Part shown: positions 21,782 to 34,954 of the stretch, in pieces | Layout of the letters: every line of letters begins with the position of its first letter | Numbering within the stretch: position 1 is the stretch's first letter | NCBI GenBank assembly: GCA_025617375.2 | Contig: JAMYGW020000006.1 | Coordinates: 625,001 to 689,000, forward strand | DNA: 64,000 nucleotides | Reading direction: 5' to 3' | DNA from: Acarospora socialis | Lineage: Eukaryota; Ascomycota; Lecanoromycetes; Acarosporales; Acarosporaceae | The notes under the pieces: model-generated | Told to the model about the DNA's origin: nothing | Seen by the model: the letters and a program-made list of their open reading frames with translations, nothing else | The model's database searches: none | Program-made: the position numbers and the translations under genes

Positions 21782-22588
21782 TTACCACCTAAGAGAGTGA
21801 AGAATACCCCTGAGGTTCTCCCTGCAGAAATATTGAGGCACTGGGTAGTGAAAAAGGTCAAGGTGGGTTGCCAGTGATGCCGGCGCCAACTGCATAATCA
21901 AGGCCAACTGCACACGGTGCCACTCATGGTCAAAGGTCATCTTAACGGAGAGATGTAGCATTTTGAGGAGCTCATACTCGTCTTCAGCCTGCATGATGGA
22001 CTTCTTGTTCTTTTTCATGTTCAATTCATGCTTTATAGTGAGCTGCTGCCAAACCTGAATCTGATCAGCCAATATTGCACAGAAGGGATGAGTTTCTCAT
22101 ACTTCATGCATCTGGCTCTTGATGAGCGAATCAATCACCACACAGCCAGTCTCTTTCTTCCACACCTAACAAAAGACATTCTAGTAGGTCTGCAGGGTGC
22201 CAAACTTTTTGATTCAATCTTGTTGAAGTTTAAGGAGCCGGTCGAAGAAGAGGATGTTAATGGAGATTGTACAGAGAGTATTGTCGGGGTCTCTCTCGGT
22301 GAATACGCAATATCTGCCGACACAAGTTAGGCAAACCGTAAAGTTCATAGACGCAAAGCGAGGAGATCGTACTAAAGGCTCACTGCTGGGTTTGTGGACT
22401 CATTGGGTGAAAGTCGGGATATCCGAGTCTTCCTTCATGTGCTTGTAGTCTTCTGCCGAAAGTCCCATGGCGCTGTCGATAGCGCTGCCGTGTCTTCGTG
22501 GCGCCATGAAGTGCCTAAGCGTGACAATCGAGAAGATGGTGGTAAGATAGCGATAGTGGGAAGGGATAGGCAGAGGGGAAGACGGCAA
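21782..22588 (-). pseudogene. DUF3435 tyrosine-recombinase relic
   Basis: Minus-strand translation follows the DUF3435 family from its N-terminus: AEDYKHMKEDSDIPTFT (near 22440-22470), then RYCVFTERDPDNTL, then KKFGTLQTY, then QLTIKHELNMKKNKKS and DEYELLKML, then FDHEWHRVQLALIMQ (near 21900-21945). One frameshift later comes AGITGN, the start of the family's GITGNRPGAL box. In-frame stops (after TFTQ, QQD and QTY) and the frameshift make it a pseudogene. DUF3435 proteins are tyrosine recombinases; one branch is the captain of Starship giant transposons, but other copies are simply abundant repeats. The C-terminal catalytic part is missing or unrecognisable. Stops are few compared with the AT-rich regions, so decay here was ordinary. 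Confidence 0.75.
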
Positions 22589-23345
22589 CGGTCGTGGAAG
22601 GTGGGTACGAAAGAGAATGCTGAGTTGGCTGAGCAGAGCAGCCGGTTGCGGAGCCTCGGGGGCAAGAGGGTGAGGGAGAAGGACGAGGGGACGCAGACAT
22701 CTAAGTACATCGTGTCAGGCGTCAAACGGTGATCTGGCATGCGAAGCGCTGAGCTGACCAACAAAAGAAAGCAAGAAAGAAAGCAGGACACGCCTGGTTA
22801 CGTGGTTGACACCCAGCGAGCGATCGTGGCGAAAGGGCTTTCAAAAGCGGCGTCTGCACCAGGCAAAAACAGCCATGCTTTGGCCGTCCCACCAGTTAAT
22901 TTAATATATCATTATTGAAAGTTTGTAAAAGAATATACTAAAAAAGCCATTTTATTAATATAGTTGTGGTTTTTGTTTTATGCTTTCATGAAAGAGTTAT
23001 TTCTCTCTTTGTATAATATAGACTGCTATAGTCTAATATTGTAAAAAGATCAGAAAGCTATAAGAAAACTTTATAATCAAGTTATACTTCAGAAGAGTGA
23101 TTATTGAGTTAAATCAGATCAGAAATCTTTGATCTAACTTAACTTACAAATTAAGTTAGTCAGAAATCTATAATTCAATTTAATCTATAAGTCAGATCAG
23201 AACCAAGTCAAGTTTTTTTTTAATGATTTTGCACTAATTTTATACTCATTGAATGATTAATTATTAAAACTCTATATTATCTTAATCATAATTGTGCATA
23301 CAATCATAATTGTTGAAGTAACACATTAAAAAGATATATTATAAA
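22589..23345. other. Island edge and AT-rich spacer
   Basis: Up to about 22895 the sequence is GC-normal with no clear gene (on the minus strand it is pyrimidine-rich, as upstream regions of fungal genes often are). From there it is abruptly AT-rich. Palindromic stretches such as CTAACTTAA...TTAAGTTAG occur near 23130-23160. Confidence 0.5.
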
Positions 23346-23601
23346 TGTTATGTTTTGACTTGAGATTTCTCAGATATTAAAGCTAAGAGTTTATGCTTGT
23401 TGATATAACAATTTTTATGATACAATAAATTCTAACTATATGTTCAGCACATCTAAGACATTCTTGTGTTTCTTGTATTAATAATTTCATCTGACACTAT
23501 TGTATACTTTATTAAGTCTTATACTCATTGTTCTGTTTTCAGATGTACATCTTTAATTATATTGTTAAGTTTATTTATTCTGTTTAGACATGATCATAAC
23601 A
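23346..23601 (-). repeat. G5 3' LTR, internally deleted
   Basis: Matches the G2 LTR at both ends (TTGAGATTTCTCAGATAT... and ...TAGACATGATCATAACA) but is about 100 bp shorter because of lost central sequence. Confidence 0.7.
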
Positions 23602-23679
23602 TTATTATTTTCTTCTCAGACATCTAATTTCTAATATTTATTTAAGTGAGAATACATATTCTTCATGATGTTCATTATT

Positions 23680-24108
23680 CATGATGCTCAACAAATTGAA
23701 AAATCAACTTGCACTTGCAAAAATCATACTACAGTGTAACATGATTTTCTTTTTTATCTGTGATCATTACTGTCACTGTAATATACTTTGTGTTTAAATA
23801 ACAGATTATTTCAAATGTGCAAAGTATATTTACTGTGAACATTTTTGTGTCTCAGTATTGTTGAAATTTCTCAATTGTACTAATGAGAAGTTGAAGTTAC
23901 AATTAGATGAGATGAAGACTAAGCACACTATTCAGCTTTAAGTTCTTTACATTTTGAATTTCAAAATCTGTTGTCTTCATAAAACAATAAAACAAAATAA
24001 ATCTTAAATCTTTCAAAAGATCAAATGTGTTACTGCTGAGTTAAATAGCAATAATGATGAGATAAAAAATGAAGAAAATTCTTCAACTAAGCAACACATG
24101 TAATAGCT
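23680..24108 (+). pseudogene. Antisense Cys-rich ORF of gypsy G5
   Basis: Diverged counterpart of 11461-11853: starts MLNKLKNQLALAKII and keeps a spaced cysteine pattern (CDHYCHCNILC, then MCKVYLL), then decays with many stops. Its presence in a distant subfamily supports the frame being genuine. Confidence 0.5.
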
Positions 24109-24183
24109 TGTTGATTTGATGTTATCATTTTTCTAAAATTATATTGTAATTTTTTTTCAAAGTATTAAAGTATTCTTATATAA

Positions 24184-24544
24184 TGTTACAACCATATCTA
24201 GAGAGAAAAAAACTCATAAGTCTATGATCAAAAGTTCACTCAGAGTGCATACAGAGAAAACTGCTAGACAACAGTCATGTGATGATATAATGACTCAATG
24301 ATGAGCAGACAAGTCAAAAGCTCAACTTCTCAACATCAAGACATCAAAACATCAAGAGTGCTCAATGCAGAAACATTGAGCACATTCTATATAGTAGAGT
24401 TATTTTTCTTATGAAAACAATCATGTTCAACTTAAATAATCATCTAAGAGTTAAAGATCAGAATCATTTCAGATCAGCTGTTATATTCATAAGCATAAAT
24501 TCTTAGCTCTACATATCTGAGAAAGCTCAGATTAAAATGTTACA
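24184..24544 (+). repeat. G3 5' LTR
   Basis: 361 bp, TGTTACAACC...AATGTTACA. Confidence 0.92.
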
Positions 24545-27500
24545 CTTTGAATATTCTTGTAATATAACAAGTATGATGTCTGACACACAGAAGAACATCT
24601 CAATCTTATTCTTGAAGTAAGTTCAGACAAACTCATCTTTATTATTTACTTCAGATAGAATGACAGCACAATTAATGATGATGTCAGTTCAAGCAATACA
24701 ACTATCTTTGAGTGCATCTAAGATACAGATACCAGATATCTTTGATGAAGAATGAGAAAAACTGCAAGTCTTTGTGACAAAGCTCAATCTATACATTGAA
24801 TTCAATCAATCAAAGTTTCAAATCAATTAAGAGAAGACATTGTTTGCAACAATCTATCTTGTGAATGCAGTCTTCAATTGAGTTAACTTCAAACTGCATG
24901 AGTTTCTGAAGAAGAAATACAAAGAGTATAATACAGACACAGAGTCTGTGTTCAATGATTATGTGCAGTTTAAGAAGAAATTAAAAAAAGTCTTTAAAAT
25001 AATTGATGAAGAAAGAGCAGCAAAGAGATAAATTTACATTTTGTGACAGAGTGAATCAACAGCAGTATATGTCACAGAGTTTCAGTGATTAGCAACACTT
25101 ATCAGCTGAAATGATGAAGCACTCATTTATCAGTACTATTGTGAATTGAGAAAATTCATCAAAGACAAAATAGTTCAAGCAAAACAATCAAACAATCTTC
25201 AGAGAATGATCAATCTGAGTATTAATATTGACAGTTATCAATAGAAACAACAGATGAAACAGAAAGAATATTGAATGTTATTTATAATAGAAGATCAAGA
25301 AGAAAGCTCTCAATCATGAGTTAAGTAATATGTTTCATCAATAAGACATAAAAAGACAAACTCTATGAATCTTAATGCAATTAAAAAGCATCATCAGAAG
25401 TCATAAAAGACTAGATAAATGAAGCATGAATATCAGTCAGAGTGATTCACTAAGTCTTAGATGACACTGCAAAACAAGATATAAATGTATTATAACTGTG
25501 AAAAATCTGAACATCTTGCTCAAGAGTGTAACAGATCTCAGATGAAAAGAAAAAATGTTGCAGTGATAGTTAAGAAAAATACACACATAGTGCACAACAT
25601 TCTCAGCTGAACAGTCTGTTACAATGACATGTGCAGAGTACATATGAACACAAAAAATAAAGTCAGATAATATCTTCAGAAGTTAAACAAGAACATGAAA
25701 AACAGACACAACACAATAAACTGATCAAACTACAAGAAAAAATTAGCTACTTTTACAAGAGAAGATATCAAGAAAAAAGTTCTTGATGCTGAGATCAAAG
25801 AGACTGATGTTCAAGAAACTCAGATAGAAAAAGACTACAGCAATAACATTTAACAAGCACTGAATTCAGACACAAATCAGAAAGAGATCAATGAATAAAA
25901 AGTTAACATGAAACTGAAGACAGCATATCAGTATCTCAAGAATCAACATCAAGCATTGAAAGAAAAAAAGCTTCAGTTTAAGAAGCAAGAACTTGAGCAA
26001 GAAATGCAAGCTTAAAAACAGAAAGCACAACACAAAAGTATAAAAGAACAAAAGACATACAATCAGCTAGAGAAGCTGATGATAGCTGTTAAAGATGAAT
26101 GTTTCAACAGTGATGATGCAGTATTGTCAAAATCTTTTGTGTAAAAAACAAAAAGTCACAAGATTGAGATACACTTATCTGAAGAATATATCATGCAGAA
26201 TGAAGACAAATGAATCTTCAGTGAAGAATATATATCACTTGAATTTCTGCAAAAAGTAAAAGTCTTTGAGAGTCAGTTGCAGATGAAATATAATCAGTAT
26301 GAATCTTAACTACATTCAGAAAGATACATTGAGCAGTACAGTCTAGAGTATGCAAATCTTATGATTAAAAAAGAACTCAAATAATTTTAAGAGCTTTGAA
26401 GATGAGCTGAACAACTCAATGAGTCAAAAAATGAAAAGCTTTCTCAACAAAACTAGAGAATAAGAAGCTAGTGATGTCTCAAAGACAAGACAATGATCAT
26501 TGAATATGAATCAAGATTATAATTAACAAACATCATATCAGCACATTGATGAATTCTGAAGCAGACAGTAACATTATGAATCAAAAAACAGTTAATATGT
26601 TAAAATTAAAGACATGATGAGTGTGCTGTTCATTTAACATACAAATGATGAACAAAGTCATTGAAAGAATCAACAAGAAAATCTGTGTGAAAGCTTTGAT
26701 TCTAGAAAACTCACAAGAAATAACATTCAACATTATGAAATCAATCAGATATGATGCAGTGCTAAGAATGCTCTGATTGTGTGAAAGAAATCTGAAAATT
26801 GATTGAGTTACAAAAGAGATATGTGCAATCAAAGACACATACAAGATTCTCAAATAATCAAAAATGAGCTTATCAGAGCATAAGTCATGAAATCATAAAA
26901 TACTGCTATTGAACAGAAAGTAATCTAAGTGAATGTCATTATACTCAATGAGTGAGAATCAGCTCAAGAAAGTTAAAACTTATTTTAACAAGAATCTTAA
27001 GAAAAAATTCATCAAATCATCAAAATCATCAGCAGAATACTCAATTCTGTTTGTATCAAAAAAGAATGACAGAAAACAACTATGTGTCAATTATAGACAA
27101 CTCAATGAGATAACTCATCAAGATAGTTATTCTCTATCATTGATAGAAGAGTTGCAAGATTAATTAAACAAGACTAAGTGATTCACAAACTTAGATCTTA
27201 AAGATGTTTATTATCAAGTTAGAATGAAAGAAGATGAAGAATGAAAGACAGCATTTTAAACAAGATATGAACACTATGAGTACATCATCATGTCATTCAG
27301 ACTGAAAAATGCATCAATTATCTTTCAGAAATTGATCAATAATATGTTTAGAGAGTATCTTAATGATTTTGTGATCACATATCTTAACAATATTCTGATA
27401 TACTCAGAAGATCTTGAGAAACACTGTGAACATGTGCACAAGATATTAGTGAAGCTCAGAAAGAGAGCTTTGTACATAAAAAAGTCAAAAAGCAGATTTG

Positions 27501-28265
27501 AGATCAAGAAAGTCAAATTTTTAGACTATGTGATTTAATCTAAACAAATCAAAAAGAATTCAAAAAAGACAGAAGCAGTCAGAAACTAATCAACATCAAA
27601 ACAAATCAAGAAAGTACAGATCTTTCTAGAATTAACAAATTATTATCAGAAATTTGTATCAAACTACACAAGAATTGCAGAATCACTGACACATTTGACA
27701 CACAAAAGCAAAAAATAGCATTGAGATCAAGAACAGAAAGATGCATTTCACATATTAAAGAAAAGTTTTAGTGAAACAGCACACCTGAGAATATTCAACT
27801 CAACATACAAGAAGACACTGAAAACTGATGCTTCAGATTTCACAGTAAAAATATATTTGTATCAGATCAAGAATGAACAGCAAAGATTCATAGCATATCA
27901 ATCTAGAAAGTTATCAGAACTCAAAGAAAGATATGAGATTTACAACAAAAAACTTCTTGTAATAGTGAAAGCACTACAGAACTGAAGACTCTATTTTGTA
28001 AAAATAAACAAGTCAATTCAGATTTACACAGATCATAAGAATCTGAGAAACTTTACAATGACAAAACAACTCAATCAACAACAGATTTATTGAACAAAGC
28101 AGTTGACAGATTATAAATTTCAAATTCATTACAAAAAGAATAATGAGAATGATGAAGCAGATGTCTTGAGTAGACAACTTAATCACAAGAATATACAGAC
28201 AATACACATTGAAATTTTGAGCAAAGACAACAAAGAAGTTCTCACAAAGAACTTAACAGCAATGT
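24537..28265 (+). pseudogene. G3 gag-pol remnant, part 1
   Basis: Gag from the LTR-overlapping ATG; CCHC remnant (YYNCEKSEHLAQECN) near 25488-25535; RT near 26933-27590 with the catalytic motif reading YLNNILIYS, both aspartates of YLDD lost to Asn; RNase H near 27825-28190. Dense stops. It ends at the duplicated ACAAGATAGAGCA where the LINE entered. Confidence 0.9.
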
Positions 28266-28278
28266 ACAAGATAGAGCA

Positions 28279-31132
28279 GTCATGTTTTCAAAACCATCTC
28301 AAATCAATTCAGTTGAGCTAGAATGTGATAATAGATCAACAAAATCATGATTTTCAGTTATTTCTAAGAAAATAAAGCAAGTCATTATGACTTCATCAAC
28401 AAAGAAAGCACCTGAACCAGATGAATTGTTCTTTTTGATAATTCAACATGCATATCAAGCTATATCTGAGTTATTTCACACTGTTTATTCAGTTTTAATA
28501 AATTAAGACTATCATTCAGTATGCTGACATCAAGAAACTGGTGCAATTCTGAGAAAAGAAGACAAAGCAGACTACTCAATACTCAAAGCATATAGATCAA
28601 TCACTCTACTAAATTGCTTGAGCAAAATATCTGAAAAGATAATGACAACAAGACTTTTCTATTGGGCTGAAATCACAGACTTGCTATATCATGAGCAAAT
28701 GAGTGGTAGAAAGTAAAGATCAGCTGTAGATGCAGCTATGTGTTTAACACATGACATTCAACAAGCAATCAACAACAACAAAGTCTTGACAGCTTTATTC
28801 TTGGATGTTAAGGGTGCATTTAACTATGTGTCTTTAAATCAACTGCTAAAAGTCATGAAAAGACTACATTTACCACAAACTGTACTAAAATGAGTGCAAT
28901 GCTTCCTTACAAATAGAACAATTGCTCTAGCTTTTGATGGTGAAAAAAATCATCCACAAAGTGTCAATTCTGAAATTCCACAAGAATCATCTATATCATC
29001 AATGCTATTTTTGATCTATATGCAATTTCTATTCACAAAAATCAACAATAAACACACTCAACTAAGACTATCAAGCTATATTGATGATGTGACTATTATT
29101 GTGAAAGAAAAAACAGCTGCAGACAACAGCAAAACACTAGAATCAGTCACAAAAACTGCATTTCAATGAGCTGAAGAAAATGCAGTTATATTTGATGACA
29201 GCAAGTCAGAACTCATTCATTTTCAGAAAGAAAATCAAGCTATATCAACAGTAAAACTATCAAATAACACTGTTATACATTCTTCTAAAGTTGTATGCTG
29301 GCTAGGTATTTGGTTTGACACTAAAATGTCTTTTAAGACACATGTGCAAAAGAAAATAGCTTCTGCAACTAGAACATTGCATTTACTGCATAGACTGATG
29401 AATTCTGAATGAAATTTATCAACATCAGCTGAAAAACAGCTGTACACAGTCTGCATCACATCTATAAGTGACTATGGAAGTTCAGTATGGTGGAAACAAC
29501 AAAAGAATTTTGAAAAGCTGTTTCAAAAACTTCAAAATTCAGCAACTAGAAAAATTCTAGATGCATTTAGGTCTTCATCATCAGCTGCTATGGAGCTAGA
29601 ATCAGCTATATTATCACTCAGATTTAGACTTGATCAAAAAACAGAGCTATATGCTTTAAGAATAGCTACTTTGTCAGAAAATCATTCAATTAAACAAAGA
29701 ACTCCATACACCTACCCATCAGGACTTGAAACTGAATGTGATATTGATGAAAATCATTATTTTGACTGAAATCAACATTCAAACTCTCTCATTAAGAAGA
29801 AACACCCAACTCAGTTGATTAAAGTGCTATATAACATTTGCAAATATCTACCAGAAACACTAAATTTGAAGATTTCAACTCAAAATGAGTTATTCTGTGC
29901 ATCATAAAGTGTTTCACCAAACATAGACATTCAAATCAGCAAATCTGACAAGAAACTAGCTACTTTGAAATATCTAAAGAGACTAGAAACACTTTTCTCT
30001 AAGAAAATCAAGTTTAAAAATGCTGTTTTGTACACAGATAAATCAAAACTAGATGAAAATCTAGGTGCAGATCTTTGCTACATGTATAAAGATATTATAC
30101 ATCAACAATCTTGAAATCTAGAAACCACCATGAAAGTCTATGATGCTGAATTGTTTGGAATTTCACAGTCTTTGAAGTTAAGTCTCAAAGAAATCATGAA
30201 ATATCAAAGAATCAAAGACATATGAATCTTTTCAGACAATCAAGCAGCTATACAAAGAATTCAAATCACAAATCAAGAATCTGAACAGCATCTAGCTATT
30301 AAATGTCAAGAAACTCTTCAAAAACTCATAGATTATGAAGTTACATCTCATATTCATTGGGTCCCTGAACATGAGAACATTAAAGACAATGAAATAGCAG
30401 ATAAAGCTGCAAAATCAGGTGCAAATCAGTCAATTTCACCAGATATTGATAGATTTACATCTATTAGCTATATCAAACACAAAATCAAGATCAAAGCACT
30501 GGAAAACTGGACCACCCACTGAAAAAAGACAACTCAAGAAAGATACTATGCTCAGTTTGATCAAACACCTAGTTTTCACATCAAAGAAGATCTGAAAAGT
30601 ACAGACAGACTTTCATTTACTACTTTTACACAAATGAAACTAAATCATAACTATTTCAAAGCATATCTGCATAGATTATCAGACTATAACAGCAAGAAAT
30701 GCAATGGTGCATGCAACAAAGATCAAATCTCAGAGCATTTGTTGACAGTCTGTCAATATAACAAAAAGAAGCAAACTGAGCTGAAAAATCAGCTCAGAAA
30801 CATCAATTTGTCATATATAGCAAAGGTGCTGTTTACTATCAAGAAAGAAATCAAAGCTACTTTGCTGTTTTTGAAGAAAACCAAAGTAGCTACTAGAAAA
30901 TGGTTATTAGAAGAAGTTGAGAGTGAAGATGAGATTTAGAAAAGAAAAAAGATATTGATTGACAATCAACATCAGATTGACTGAACAGAAGTGATCAAAA
31001 AGCATTCAGATTGATTATTCACATGTACAAGATTTTGAGTTTTGTTTTGTGTCTACATCTTTCACTATATGTCTATTAACTGCCATAGCTTTTATAGCTG
31101 CATGCATAGAATGAAGAATAAATAAATAAATA
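28279..31132 (+). mobile_element. 5'-truncated LINE in G3, mutated
   Basis: Flanked by the exact 13-bp duplication ACAAGATAGAGCA (28266-28278, 31133-31145) and ending in an (AATA)n tail. It holds the RT, RNase H and C-terminal Cys/His parts of ORF2 and the 3' UTR, starting at the region before APGPDG. RT YIDD survives near 29074. Compared with the young LINE at 53432-60463 its changes are mainly GG-to-GA and CC-to-TC with rare CA-to-TA. At 29260-29310, where both young copies have TAA and TGA stops, this copy reads NNT and CW, that is, open frame. Confidence 0.92.
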
Positions 31133-31145
31133 ACAAGATAGAGCA

Positions 31146-32420
31146 AGCTCTTTTGACAAACAAAGAACTCATCAAGATATGTCACTACAGTAGAGCTGAT
31201 GAACATCTAAAAATCAAACACATTGAGAATTTAATGCAGAAAAGATGCAATATTAGTGATTTTAGAAATCAAATCATTAAGATGATCACTGTGTGCAACT
31301 CATGTTGACAGAATAAGATCAATTAAGACAAACAATACAACAAAATAACACAACTAGACACATCAGATGCATCATGAAAGTCAGTTATCATGAACTTCAT
31401 TACAAAGTTATCACTGTCAAAGAACTCAGCATGAAAAGTAAAATTCAACAGTATATTGATCATAGTGAACAGATTGATCAAGTACACAATATTCATTTCA
31501 TTCAAAGAAACTGCAACAGCATCAGTATTGACATACATTATATTAAGAGAATTGATTAGCAATTATAAACTATCAAAAGAGTTTATCACTAACAAAGACA
31601 AACTGTTTACAAGCAAGTTTTGAGAAACACTTACAGCAGAACTCAGAATAAAACACAAGATGTTGACAGTATATCATTCACAGACAGATGAGCAAAGCAA
31701 ATGAATGAATTAAACAGTAAAAATGTATTTGAGACACTATGTCAACAAGAATCAAGACAATTGAATACAACTGTTGTTAACAGCACAGTTTGCATACAAC
31801 AACACAAGAAATGAGATCACAGAAGAAACATCTTTTTATGTGAATTATGACTATAACTCAAAGATATGACAAGATTCTAAAGAACACAGATCACAAAGTC
31901 AAAAAGTAATTTTAGATGTCACTCAGATGAAGAAACTGCATCAAGATTTAATAAAACAAATTGAACAGCAGACAGAATAAACAACAAAGACAAAATCATT
32001 TGAAGAAGAAAAAAAGATATATTTGAGAACAGACAACATATAAACTAAAGAGAAAAGTAAGAAGCTGAAGAACAAGAGTATTGAATCATTCAAGATTATA
32101 TGAAACATCAAAGAATTAAGCTATGAGTTAGATTTACTCAAGAAAATGAGAATACACTCAGTATTTTATGCATTCATGTTACAGCATTGCAATCAGTTCA
32201 TATCACTTCAAATCACTGAAACATCTGTCAAACTCAAAAAAGAATATGAAGTTAAGAACATTTTAAAGAAGAAAATGATTAGTGAGAAAATTCACTATCT
32301 CATAAAATGAAAAGATTACAATATCTCAGAAAATATCTGAGAATTCAAAGAGAATCTCAAGAACTGTGCAAGAACACTTCAACATTTTGAGAAAAGAAGT
32401 CAACATTAGCTCAGAAAAAT
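31146..32420 (+). pseudogene. G3 pol remnant, part 2 (integrase, chromodomain)
   Basis: Continues the integrase zinc domain directly after the LINE (ICHYSRADEHLKIK...VCNSC), then the core and the chromodomain (near 32240-32390, ending CARTLQHFEKRSQH). Stops throughout. Confidence 0.88.
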
Positions 32421-32440
32421 GAAGATATCAAGTTAATAAG

Positions 32441-32836
32441 TTGCAATATTGTTTAAAAATCTTCATTCTCAATCTCATCATTATCATTATTAAGTTCAAC
32501 AGCAAAACAGTCAGTCTTCTGCACAGCATGATGATCTGTTTGATTCAAAGTCTTTTAAAAACATATTATCTTGACAGCAAGAACATCAAGAACTACATTT
32601 GCATCACTTATTTTCTTTTGACGAGAAAGACAAGTTCTGTTGAGAGACTTTCACAAAACTGCAATGCATGAATAATTACAACAAGTACACTTATCACATT
32701 TTGATCTTTCATCAATCATGACAAAGCAATCAAGATCATGAGTGATACAAAATTCATAAAAAAACATAATGAGACTATCACTGAGCTGAATTTTCTTTGC
32801 AATTCTTAGACAATTGAAATTTTTAGAAAGCATCAT
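32441..32836 (-). pseudogene. Antisense Cys-rich/coiled-coil ORF of gypsy G3
   Basis: Same frame and place as in G2: MMLSKNFNCLRIAKKIQ, a cysteine module in part lost (YEFC, DCFVMIDERSKCDKC), then after a stop the helix QKKISDANVVLDVL and an acidic tail. A further stop lies in the tail. Confidence 0.62.
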
Positions 32837-32911
32837 TGCTGATAATAGAAATTGTTATATACTCTTGCTTAAATAAACTCTAGAGAACTAGCATCTGAAG
32901 AAGAAAAATGA

Positions 32912-33272
32912 TGTTACAATCATATTTAAAAAGAAAGAAACTTGTGAATCTGTGATCAAGAATTCACTCAAAGTGCATACAAAGAAAACTGCTAAACAGC
33001 AGTCACATGATGACACAATAGCTTGATAATAAGCAGACAAGTCAAAAACTCAATTTCTCAACATTGAGACATCAAGACATCAAGAATGCTCAATACAGAA
33101 ACATCAAGCACATTCTATATAGTAAAGTTGTTTTTTTTATGAAAACAATTGTGTTCAACTTAAGTAATCATCTAAGAGTTAAAGATCAGAACTGTTTCAG
33201 ATCAGTCATTATATTTACAAACATAAACTTTTAGTTCTACATACTCAAGAAAGCTCAGATTAGAATGTTACA
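32912..33272 (+). repeat. G3 3' LTR
   Basis: 361 bp, TGTTACAATC...GAATGTTACA, partner of 24184-24544. Confidence 0.92.
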
Positions 33273-34182
33273 TGTAATTCTTAAGATTTTTTTTGAGTTT
33301 TTAGATGTTTTCTGAGATATTAGATTTTTTTTATTTTATGAGATAGTGAGTTTTTTCACTAATCAATTTTTTTTTAAAAATATTCTCAACTTCATATTCT
33401 TTATTGAGTCTAATAAATATTTCAATAATCTGAAGTAATATAAATTGATTGCAATATTATAACATGAATACATAAAATACTGAGTGTATTCTCATTTCTC
33501 TGAATAAATTTAATTTATAACTTAATTTCTTAATGTTTCTCTTGATTTTGAAAGATTCAATGTTCTTGTTTTTTGATTTTTTGATTTTTTCTTGATATAA
33601 ATATTGTTTGTTCTTAAATATACTTTTTCTTCTTTCTTAAATGATTTTGTCATTATTGTTTGTTCTGTTTACTGTTCAATTCATTTTATTAAATTTTGAT
33701 GCAGATTTTTTAGTTGTATAATGTTCAATATTACTTTTTGATTTTATGCTTTATGTATTTGTGAATTTTGTCATATTTCTGAATTGTAATTATAGTTCAT
33801 ATAGAAAGATGTTTTTTTTTGTGATTTCATTTTTTATATTGTTGTACACAAACTGTATCATTAACAACAGTTGTATTCAGTCATTCTGATTCTTATTGAC
33901 ATAATGTTTTAAATATATTTTTATTGTTTAATTTATTCTTTCATTCTGTTTATCTGTCTGTGAATGATATGTTATTAATATTTTATGCTTTATTTTGAGT
34001 TCTGCTGTAAACATTTTTTAAAATTTGTTTGTGAATAGTTTATCTCTGTTAATGATAAATTTCTTTAATACTTTATAATTGTTAATTAATTCTCACAGTA
34101 TAATGTAAATCAATATTGATACTATTGCAGTTTCTTTGAATAAAAGAAACATTGTGTATTTAATCAATTTATTCATTATTGT
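33273..34182 (-). pseudogene. G5 pol remnant (chromodomain, integrase)
   Basis: Aligns with G2 from the chromodomain region (11900) to the integrase core (about 12835). Strongly T-rich. Interrupted at 34182 by the outer copia. Confidence 0.75.
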
Positions 34183-34392
34183 TGTTAAAAAGTGTAGTGT
34201 TCTAGCTGCTTTCATAATCTTAGTTAAAACTAACATTAAAGATTATTCATTATTCATATAGTTTGTGTAGCAGAGTATGAAAATAGTCAATCTTTACAAC
34301 TCACATTGACAACAGCAAGTTAATGATGTATGTTTCACTAGATAGACAGTTAGTTAGCAGTATAGTATAAGTATTCTTTATATCTCTCAATA
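34183..34392 (+). repeat. CopA 5' LTR
   Basis: 210 bp. Differences from the 3' LTR at the first 20 bases are all G/A. Confidence 0.85.
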
Positions 34393-34404
34393 AATTATGA
34401 GTCT
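34393..34404 (+). promoter_or_regulatory. CopA primer-binding site (half-tRNA iMet type)
   Basis: AATTATGAGTCT directly follows the LTR. With GG-to-AA and CC-to-TC decay reversed it corresponds to the complement of the initiator-tRNA anticodon-loop region (GGGCTCATAACC), the priming mode known from Drosophila copia. Confidence 0.55.
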
Positions 34405-34453
34405 GAATTAGCAAGAAGCTTTTCAGAAAAAATACATACTATTTTAATATCTT

Positions 34454-34676
34454 AACAGCTTGATACAGAGACTCAAAGATTGAGCAAAACAAGCATTATT
34501 GATCATCAATATAAAATTTAAAGATTAAACAAAATAATACTTTTAGCAGTCAATACAGAGCTCAAAGATTGAGCAAAATAACACTTTCAGCACTTGATAC
34601 AGAGCTCAAAAATTAAGTAAAATGAAATCTATCAACAACTTGATACAGTGCTCAATAGTTAAACAAAATAAGCACA
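34454..34676 (+). repeat. CopA leader tandem repeat, about 45 bp x 5
   Basis: Five imperfect units in the untranslated leader, each with CTTGATACAGAGCTCAAAGA-like and TGAGCAAAAYAA-like parts, at about 34454, 34500, 34546, 34590 and 34635. Confidence 0.7.
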
Positions 34677-34739
34677 CACACAAATATAATTTTTCTCTTA
34701 TTTACACTATCTTCTTTTGTACATCTTATTACATTAGTT

Positions 34740-34949
34740 TATTTATTTCTTATACTACATGTTAACTGTTATCACAAGTTACATTATGAACTTCAATGAC
34801 TCTTTTGCAAAACAACAATCTGTCTCAGTTCTCACTCAGAAAAACTGTAATTAATGATTTACTTTTATGAAGAGATAACTGATAGATTAAAATCTATGAT
34901 ATGTTATTGAGATCTCAGTAATCAACACATTTATTAATAACTTTTTCTT
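34740..34949 (+). pseudogene. CopA gag, N-terminal piece
   Basis: Matches the start of CopB gag (ATGTTAACTGTT..., LTQKNC) and breaks at the T-run where CopB inserted; gag resumes at 41743. Confidence 0.6.
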
Positions 34950-34954
34950 TTTTT

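Larger units (their letters stand above)
24184..33272 (+). mobile_element. Ty3/gypsy chromovirus G3, complete, split by a LINE
   Basis: Two 361-bp LTRs (24184-24544, 32912-33272) and target duplication TATAA (24179-24183) versus TGTAA (33273-33277), one G/A difference. It is inserted in G5. Its pol is interrupted at 28279-31132 by a LINE with a perfect 13-bp duplication. A polypurine tract (GAAGAAGAAAAATGA) precedes the 3' LTR. Confidence 0.93.

Noticed and set aside
22394-22791. Overlapping ORFs of 112 and 118 residues on opposite strands
   Set aside because: Biased composition (Arg/Gly versus Ser/Leu/Pro) without domain signal; likely upstream region of the DUF3435 gene.
22798-22809. TTAC(N7)A, the Starship target motif, at the island edge
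   Set aside because: It is on the plus strand, whereas the DUF3435 relic is on the minus strand and would need the complement; a motif with five fixed bases is expected several times by chance in 5 kb.
34454-34676. Regularly spaced repeats as a possible CRISPR array
   Set aside because: Tandem units without unique spacers, in a retrotransposon leader of a eukaryote.
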